Shown here: positions 63,101 through 64,000 of the stretch, piece by piece
Layout: each line of letters begins with the position of its first letter
How positions within the stretch are numbered: the first letter of the stretch is position 1
Origin: Deltaproteobacteria bacterium
GTDB taxonomy: Bacteria > Acidobacteriota > Thermoanaerobaculia > Multivoradales > JAHZIX01
Direction: 5' to 3'
Assembly: GCA_022601195.1 (NCBI GenBank)
Contig: JAHZIX010000039.1
Span: 174,629 to 238,628, forward strand
DNA: 64,000 nucleotides
The notes under the pieces: model-generated
Databases searched by the model: none
Seen by the model: only the letters and a program-made list of their open reading frames with translations
What the model was told of the DNA's origin: nothing
Position numbers and translations under genes: made by a program

Positions 63101-64000
63101 ACTACAGCTTCCCGAACCTCTTGCCGGACACCTACACGGTGACAGTGGACCCGGCGACCCTGCCTTCCGGAGTCAACGTTCCGACGTTTGACTTCGACGG
63201 TACGGGAAGTCCGAACACGGCTTCTGTGCCCCTAGGCGCCAACGAGACGAACAACGACGTCGACTTCGGCTACCGAGGGGACGGCTCGATCGGCGACACG
63301 GTCTGGCGTGACGACAATGGCAATGGTGTCCAGGACGGTAGCGAACCTGGGCTCGGCGGCGTGACGGTGACGTTGCGGGACAGCTTGAACAACGTGGTCG
63401 ATACGGCAGTCACGGACGGCAACGGGAACTACAGTTTCCCGAACCTGGCCCCTGACACGTACACGGTGACGGTGGATGCTTCCACCCTGCCTACCGGAAT
63501 CACGACTCCTACTTTTGACCTGGACGGCACGGGCACTGCGAATGTCGCATCGGTGGCTTTGGGAGCCGGCGAGACGAATAACGACGTCGACTTCGGCTAC
63601 CAGGGCGATGGTGCCATCGGCGACACGGTCTGGCGCGACGATAATGGCAACGGTGTTCAGGATGGAACGGAGCCTGGGATCGGTGGCGTGACGGTGACGT
63701 TGCGGGATAGCTCGAACAACGTGGTCGGTACGGCAGTGACGGACGGCAACGGGAACTACAGCTTTCCGAACCTGGCCCCTGACACGTACACGGTGACGGT
63801 GGATGCTTCTACCTTGCCTGCCGGAATCACAACCCCGACGTTCGATCTGGATGGCACGGGTACCGCGAATGTTGCAGCAGTCGCTTTGGGTGCCGGTGAG
63901 ACGAACAACGACGTCGACTTCGGCTACCAGGGCGATGGTGCCATCGGCGACACGGTCTGGCGCGACGATAATGGCAACGGTGTTCAGGATGGAACGGAGC
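60154..64000 (+). CDS. Giant secreted SdrD-like repeat protein, 3' end outside window
   Basis: Open to the end of the window; 1282 residues visible. Signal peptide (1-25, ending near VMGQ), a unique N-terminal domain (about 30-445, with Cys in GCLPSCD and LCQDEAFAPC), then SdrD B-like domains starting at nt 61501, 61816, 62149, 62632, 62959, 63286, 63613 and 63940. Each opens with IGDTVWRDDNGNGVQDG, a calcium-binding DxNxNG loop, and ends with NNDVDFGY. These fold as Ig-like rods in adhesins. Repeat 3 contains a poly-Asp insert. GGGAGGG precedes the ATG. Likely a surface adhesin or S-layer-like rod; no anchor can be seen yet. Confidence 0.88.
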   Translation, partial: MRSLRWMSLVLLVATLLATPQFVMGQDLLGANKPGGDRGGDRPDSQPNDEPQSIRSIEELAFEQLEWSLENDPWPEQTNTRPRHGGTASMTGFGCLPSCDVTDGRFLAIAAGATAATLSELDLEIQLSAPAGVAGFQVGVFDGDADFANGNWDVGSSVFRYTLFADPNRDGTGLVVAAGPVLSTAMSNNAWFDLNVTTDVSAMAPSGNFFYRLLVENLDPAATVLNSFKIRSDGVSTIEVPQQPFGFYAALQTMSDATTVYPSFPSVTPTNYDGTFDFFLDIATVEPELVIWGGDLDRGSFDGTSLDTDDPDTPNAPFLPPWATPDTVFEGVASGLPGTSGNPADDTDPAGAGVFLLRSPSISFQVIDPNGIFYGNNNPSGNQEWEQFRITSDPADPVPADAVAAELPAGIYTVRPIGVDMQNLNFWRFFHPVLCQDEAFAPCVPLRPFLVGDLVWQDLDGNGVADPGEPGIGGVVMELLDSMGGSIDTATTDSSGAYSFEVDAGTFTVRVATSNFDPGGVLEGQASTTGGDDQTDTVTTNNVLTYDFGYQGMGSIGNFVWFDLDMDGVQDAGEPGIGGVNVSLLEAGPDGDFFTGDDVFFPDMTTDSTGVYDFLNLSAGNYRVSIDGGSLPAGVNLTTGNEPLELVLSFSEDFNDADFGYAGDGIIGDRVWLDTNSDGIQDSGEPGLDGVTVTLAGDLDGDGIEDITATTVTTTVGTVDGFYQFTGLPPVSTCVPGGGGDDDDDDDDDGGDGLGLRSTGEQARGGSSSLVPACMYTVTVVTTTLPAGTDIPTFDFDGVVTPHMATLTLGLAEIQPNVDFGYNGLGAIGDTVWRDDNNNGVQDGSEPGISGVTVTLRDSTNTVVDTAVTDGTGNYDFPNLAADTYTVTVDAATLPAGIDTPTFDFDGTGTADVATVVLAGGETNNDVDFGYRGDGVIGDTIWRDDNGNGVQDGSEPGIGGVTVTLRDSSNNVVGTAVTDGNGNYSFPNLLPDTYTVTVDPATLPSGVNVPTFDFDGTGSPNTASVPLGANETNNDVDFGYRGDGSIGDTVWRDDNGNGVQDGSEPGLGGVTVTLRDSLNNVVDTAVTDGNGNYSFPNLAPDTYTVTVDASTLPTGITTPTFDLDGTGTANVASVALGAGETNNDVDFGYQGDGAIGDTVWRDDNGNGVQDGTEPGIGGVTVTLRDSSNNVVGTAVTDGNGNYSFPNLAPDTYTVTVDASTLPAGITTPTFDLDGTGTANVAAVALGAGETNNDVDFGYQGDGAIGDTVWRDDNGNGVQDGTE
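62632..64000 (+). repeat. 327-bp tandem repeats coding for SdrD B-like domains
   Basis: Unit starts at 62632, 62959, 63286, 63613 and 63940 are exactly 327 bp (109 codons) apart; the fifth is cut by the window end. Long runs are identical between the units at 63286 and 63613, so the array grew by recent duplication. Earlier units (61501, 61816, 62149) are more diverged and differ in length. Confidence 0.95.

Noticed and set aside
62632..64000. Mobile or repetitive element
   Set aside because: The 327-bp repeats are in frame, encode one domain each and lie inside a single open gene.

Overview
The window reads as one continuous stretch of chromosome from a Gram-negative bacterium of moderately high GC. 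I infer an outer membrane from a PilQ-type secretin, several lipoproteins, a TamB/Omp85 pair and a Ccm cytochrome c maturation system. RNase Y, BTAD/SARP-type regulation, roadblock and TPR proteins and SdrD-like repeat proteins together suggest Acidobacteriota, perhaps Thermoanaerobaculia. That placement rests on gene content only and is not proven. I see no transposase, integrase, CRISPR array or rRNA.

Layout. 1-5.9 kb: the 3' part of a type IV pilus secretin followed by three secreted lipoproteins built from Ig-like, IPT/TIG and PKD folds. 6.1-13.6 kb: a tightly packed plus-strand run with a TPR protein, a roadblock protein, accB-accC, thiE, an NSS-family transporter with its 37-residue small subunit, aroK and a metallophosphoesterase. 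13.6-18.5 kb: a minus-strand ccmABCDEF operon whose CcmE carries Cys instead of His as haem ligand and which has no ccmG or ccmH beside it. 18.6-30.5 kb: a HEAT-repeat/cyclophilin lipoprotein, an ECF sigma/anti-sigma/polymer-forming membrane protein cluster, a zinc-ribbon TPR protein, proS, an amidohydrolase-fold protein lacking its metal ligands, and two secreted proteins of unknown function. 30.8-41.7 kb: informational genes (rlmI-like, two tRNA-Val, thrS, rpmI, rplT, pheS, a pheT without its usual OB domain, zapB-like, zapA, a probable 6S RNA, rny, ymdB-like). 41.8-54.6 kb: an envelope and cofactor block (Trm112-like, O-antigen ligase-like, tlyA, nadK, tamB, Omp85, ribBA, glycosyltransferase). 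54.6-56.7 kb: groES-groEL behind a perfect CIRCE operator. 56.8-64 kb: a divergent BTAD/AAA regulator, a 75-residue protein and the start of a very large secreted protein with exact 327-bp tandem repeats.

The least ordinary region is the right end. Two pairs of CTGACG heptamers, each pair spaced exactly 11 bp (the geometry SARP regulators bind), lie in the two intergenic regions next to the SARP/BTAD gene. One is in front of the small ORF and one in front of the repeat protein. This looks like a self-contained regulator/surface-protein module. Other points of interest are the reduced Ccm system, a group of start codons sitting 7-10 nt after good -10 boxes (probable leaderless mRNAs), and the metal-site-less amidohydrolase. 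Gene functions are from recognition of motifs by eye; no database search was possible.
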